64,000 nucleotides of DNA from an uncultured Thomasclavelia sp. GTDB taxonomy: Bacteria; Bacillota_I; Bacilli_A; Erysipelotrichales; Coprobacillaceae. The notes below the pieces were generated by a model. That model searched no databases. It saw only the letters and a list, made by a program, of their open reading frames with translations, and was not told the origin of the DNA. Numbering within the stretch: position 1 is the stretch's first letter; each line of letters starts with the position of its first letter. Below, one piece after another: positions 61,692 to 64,000 of the stretch. The DNA lies in the NCBI RefSeq assembly GCF_944324745.1, contig NZ_CALUXO010000081.1:1-64000 (forward strand), written 5' to 3'. The translations under genes and the position numbers were made by a program.

Positions 61692-61720
61692 ATTATATAT
61701 TTCATTACCTAAAAAAGCAA
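61692..61720 (-). promoter_or_regulatory. Rubrerythrin promoter (minus strand)
   Basis: On the minus strand TTGCTT (61720-61715), 17-nt spacer, TATAAT (61697-61692). Confidence 0.6.
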
Positions 61721-61779
61721 GGGTTAAGTTCTAAATAGATAAAAATCTCATATAAATAAGACGAGGAGAGGAGTTTGAC

Positions 61780-63255
61780 ATGGAAACTAAAGATATTTTA
61801 CATGATATCGCTAAACGATGCGATGGCGACATCTATCTAGGGGTGGTGGGACCGGTTCGTAGTGGGAAATCTTCTTTTATTAAACGGTTTATGGAAATGG
61901 CGGTCATTCCATATATCGAAGATAAAGATGCAAAACTTCGAGCAATCGATGAATTGCCACAATCAGGTAAAGGTAAAATGATTATGACCGTTGAACCAAA
62001 ATTTATACCAAATCAAGCTATCGAAATGGTCATGGATGAAAATTTTAAAGTAAAAGTTAGATTGGTTGATTGTGTTGGTTATGTAATCGAAGGGGCTAAA
62101 GGCTATCAGGATGATCAAGGAGTCCGATATGTTAAAACACCATGGTACTTAGAATCAATTCCTTTTGATCAGGCAGCTAAAATTGGAACTAAAAAAGTAA
62201 TTCAAGATCACTCAACGATTGGAATTGTAGTTACTAGTGATGGTAGTATTTGTGATATACCAGGAGCCAATTATCATGAGGCTACTGATAGTATTATCGA
62301 AGAGTTATTAGAAATCGATAAACCATTTATAGTGATTATTAATAGTCGTGATATTAATAGTCCTAACTGTAATCAAGAGTATCAACGACTAAAAGAAAAG
62401 TATGATGTTCCCGTTTTGACAATGGATGTTACTAGAATGGAAGAGCCACAGATTGTTTCGTTATTGAAAGAAGCCCTCTATGAATTTAAAATCAGTGAAG
62501 TGCGGATCGAGGTTCCAAAGTGGTTAGCTATGATGTCAAATAGTCATTGGTTGAAACAGACATTAGATAATTCTTTAAAAGAATCGTTACAATCGATAAA
62601 AAAATTTAAAGATGTTGAAAGAATTGCTGATACGATCAGTGAATATGATTTTGTCGATAAAGCTTATTTGACCGGAATTGATACTACAACATCTAGTGCC
62701 ACTTTAAAAATCGAAGAACGAAATGGTTTGTATAACGAAATTTTAGAGGAGATTATTGGAGATAAAGGTTTTGACCAGGCTACTTTCTTAACGTTTATTC
62801 AAGAATTAGTCGATATCAAAAAAGAGTATGAAGGTTTTTCTAGTGCTATAAGAATGGTTAAACAGACTGGATATGGTTATGCAGTTCCTAAATTAGAGGA
62901 GATAGAATTAAGTGAACCTGAGTTGATTAAACAAGGACCTCGTTATGGAATTAAACTGGTATCTAAAGCTGGGACTACTTACATGATCAAAGTAGATATT
63001 GAAAGTACTTTTGAGCCAATAATCGGTTCAAAGGAGCAGGCCGAGGCATTTATTGATTATTTAAATTCTAATGGTGATGATAAACAGGCAATTTTTGACT
63101 GTGATGTCTTTGGTCGTAAGCTCGGCGATTTGATTGAGGAAGGGATGTATTTTAAATTAGGAGCCATTCCTGAAAATGCTAGTATGCGCATTCATGATAT
63201 CTTATCTAAGATTGTCAATAAGGGAAAAAGCAATGTTATTGCTATTGTTATTTAA
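61780..63255 (+). CDS. spoIVA: Stage IV sporulation protein A, spore-coat ATPase
   Basis: 491 residues, full length. An N-terminal ATPase with Walker A GPVRSGKSSFIKRF and a TRAFAC-type switch region, VRLVDCVGYVIEGAKGYQ; a central and a C-terminal domain end in KSNVIAIVI. SpoIVA polymerises on the forespore surface using ATP and is the base layer of the coat. Found in nearly all endospore formers, so its presence supports sporulation. CATATAAAT (61749-61757) resembles a SigE -10, but the -35 is unclear. GAGGAGAGGAG precedes the ATG. hup follows, as in Bacillus. Confidence 0.96.
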   Translation: METKDILHDIAKRCDGDIYLGVVGPVRSGKSSFIKRFMEMAVIPYIEDKDAKLRAIDELPQSGKGKMIMTVEPKFIPNQAIEMVMDENFKVKVRLVDCVGYVIEGAKGYQDDQGVRYVKTPWYLESIPFDQAAKIGTKKVIQDHSTIGIVVTSDGSICDIPGANYHEATDSIIEELLEIDKPFIVIINSRDINSPNCNQEYQRLKEKYDVPVLTMDVTRMEEPQIVSLLKEALYEFKISEVRIEVPKWLAMMSNSHWLKQTLDNSLKESLQSIKKFKDVERIADTISEYDFVDKAYLTGIDTTTSSATLKIEERNGLYNEILEEIIGDKGFDQATFLTFIQELVDIKKEYEGFSSAIRMVKQTGYGYAVPKLEEIELSEPELIKQGPRYGIKLVSKAGTTYMIKVDIESTFEPIIGSKEQAEAFIDYLNSNGDDKQAIFDCDVFGRKLGDLIEEGMYFKLGAIPENASMRIHDILSKIVNKGKSNVIAIVI

Positions 63256-63275
63256 AACCGCAAATGCGGTTTTTT
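63254..63275 (+). terminator. spoIVA terminator
   Basis: AAAACCGC (63254-63261) and GCGGTTTT (63266-63273), AAAT loop, T-tract to 63275. Confidence 0.85.
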
Positions 63276-63369
63276 AAATTGATTTTTAGTAAAAAAATTA
63301 CCAAAATAAGGGATAAAAATGTTAAAATAAATCATTGTTAAATTTCAAGAAGATTAAAAGTAAAAGTGC

Positions 63370-63398
63370 TTGAAATCACAACTTTTTAATGTTATACT
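63370..63398 (+). promoter_or_regulatory. hup promoter
   Basis: TTGAAA (63370-63375), 17-nt spacer, TATACT (63393-63398) with extended -10 TG at 63390-63391. Confidence 0.68.
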
Positions 63399-63427
63399 TT
63401 CGTGGTATTAAAATTATGGAGGTAGTT

Positions 63428-63700
63428 ATGAACAAAAGAGAATTAGTTGAATCAGTATCTAAAGAAAGAAACTTAACTAAAAAAGAAGCGGAACTTTTAG
63501 TCGACACTGTTTTTAATACAATTTCACGAAGTGTTATTGAAGGAGATAAGGTATTAATCTCTGGATTTGGTACATTTAAAGTAAACGATCGTAAAGCTCG
63601 TAAAGGTATTTCACCAAAAACTCAAGAGGAAATGATTATTCCTGCTAGTAAAACGGTTACTTTTAAACCAAGTAGTCGTTTAAAAGATGCAATGAATTAG
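63428..63700 (+). CDS. hup: DNA-binding protein HU
   Basis: 90 residues from the ATG at 63428 (GGAGG 5 nt upstream); an in-frame start at 63389 lies in the promoter and is rejected. MNKRELVESVSKERNLTKKEAE and the arm region GFGTFKVNDRKARKG (normally GFG-F-V-RAARKG) are HU marks. It bends and compacts DNA. It directly follows spoIVA, as hbs does in Bacillus. Confidence 0.97.
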   Translation: MNKRELVESVSKERNLTKKEAELLVDTVFNTISRSVIEGDKVLISGFGTFKVNDRKARKGISPKTQEEMIIPASKTVTFKPSSRLKDAMN

Positions 63701-63718
63701 TTCATTGCATTTTATTTT
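63687..63718 (+). terminator. hup terminator
   Basis: ATGCAATGAA (63687-63696) and TTCATTGCAT (63701-63710), perfect 10-bp stem with a TTAG loop that holds the stop codon, then TTTATTTT. Confidence 0.85.
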
Positions 63719-63744
63719 CTTCACAATTTGTTCACAATATAGTG

Positions 63745-63750
63745 TATAAT
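63745..63750 (+). promoter_or_regulatory. -10 box for the terminal gene
   Basis: TATAAT 25 nt before the ATG; TTCACA at 63720-63725 is a possible -35 with a 19-nt spacer. Confidence 0.35.
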
Positions 63751-63774
63751 ATATATTAAAAGGAGATGATTTAT

Positions 63775-64000
63775 ATGCCTTATTACTATTATTTTCCGAT
63801 GAGTAGAGCTTATCTTGTTGGTTATATACTGGTAGCTATTGGAATGTTGATCATGATATATGCGCAAATAAAAGTAAGCAGTGCATATAGTAAGTATGCT
63901 AAAATTCCTAATAGTCGTTATATGACTGGGGCCATGGTGGCTCGTGAAATATTGGATCGTAATGGTTTACAGGATGTAAGAATAAACGTTGTTAGTGGTC
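63775..64000 (+). CDS. Zinc metallopeptidase of the YugP family, N-terminal part
   Basis: The first 75 codons of a gene cut by the window edge. A Tyr-rich N-terminus (MPYYYYFPMSRAYL), one membrane segment (about 13-31), then AQIKVSSAYSKYAKIPNSRYMTGAMVAREIL, the conserved start of the YugP/DUF232 neutral zinc peptidases (the HExxH lies further right). AAAGGAG is 9 nt before the ATG. Membrane bound; substrate unknown. Confidence 0.85.
   Translation, partial: MPYYYYFPMSRAYLVGYILVAIGMLIMIYAQIKVSSAYSKYAKIPNSRYMTGAMVAREILDRNGLQDVRINVVSG

Noticed and set aside
63389-63427. Upstream start that would extend HU by 13 residues
   Set aside because: It lies at the -10 box; HU always starts at MNK and has GGAGG before 63428.

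Overview
The window reads as a chromosomal segment of a low-G+C, spore-forming Firmicute. The combination of spore genes (yqfC, yqfD, spoVIF, spoVD, sspI, spoIVA), a T-box and an FMN riboswitch, AT-rich coding sequence and the shortened gene clusters fits Erysipelotrichia (Erysipelatoclostridium/Coprobacillus-like gut bacteria). That placement is inference from protein resemblance, not a database result. I saw no rRNA, tRNA, CRISPR array, insertion sequence or prophage.

Layout: 1-4,750 holds the end of a DAHP synthase gene, rpsU, the spore genes yqfC-yqfD, phoH and a two-component system that overlaps phoH. 4,850-8,580 holds an HtrA protease, two unknown proteins, and an FMN-riboswitch-led ribU-mgsA operon. 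8,618-13,906 holds a ferredoxin (minus strand), a tail-anchored acidic protein, cmk-der-gpsA, spoVIF and yceD-rpmF. 14,054-19,870 is the start of the division and cell-wall cluster (MraZ boxes, mraZ, rsmH, ftsL, pbpB, spoVD), cut short after spoVD. 19,974-31,323 holds an RlmD-like protein that has lost its catalytic residues, a TSCPD protein, dnaE, polA, mutM, coaE, dnaB and dnaI. 31,421-33,853 is the glycolytic pair pfkA-pyk.

33,994-42,215 holds two unknown envelope proteins, sspI, a YgjP-like peptidase, a TrmH-family methyltransferase, T-box-controlled pheS-pheT and a membrane-anchored MutS-like ATPase. 42,231-44,589 (minus) is tmcAL with a split ThrE-type exporter. 44,787-47,776 holds a DUF1848 protein and a MecA/PBP3-like transpeptidase. 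47,826-50,446 (minus) is an oxidative-stress operon dps-ahpC-reductase. A LacI-family regulator diverges from a galactose operon galT-galM-galK, followed by a second pyruvate kinase, a ROK kinase and an alpha-galactosidase. The window ends with rubrerythrin (minus), spoIVA, hup and the start of a zinc metallopeptidase gene.

Functional links: alpha-galactosidase, GalM, GalK and GalT form a route from alpha-galactosides to glucose-1-phosphate, with a dedicated pyruvate kinase paralogue beside it; no galE or transporter is present here. Dps, AhpC, the AhpF-like reductase and rubrerythrin form a peroxide/iron defence set, with palindromes just downstream of both -10 boxes. Nine genes use a shifted Shine-Dalgarno GGTGAT 3-5 nt before the start, which helps fix start codons. 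No single unmistakably novel system stands out. The best candidates are the catalytically stripped RlmD-like protein, the FMN switch placed over methylglyoxal synthase, the reversed-order AhpF-like reductase, the membrane MutS-like ATPase, and several unpublished-looking operator arrays.
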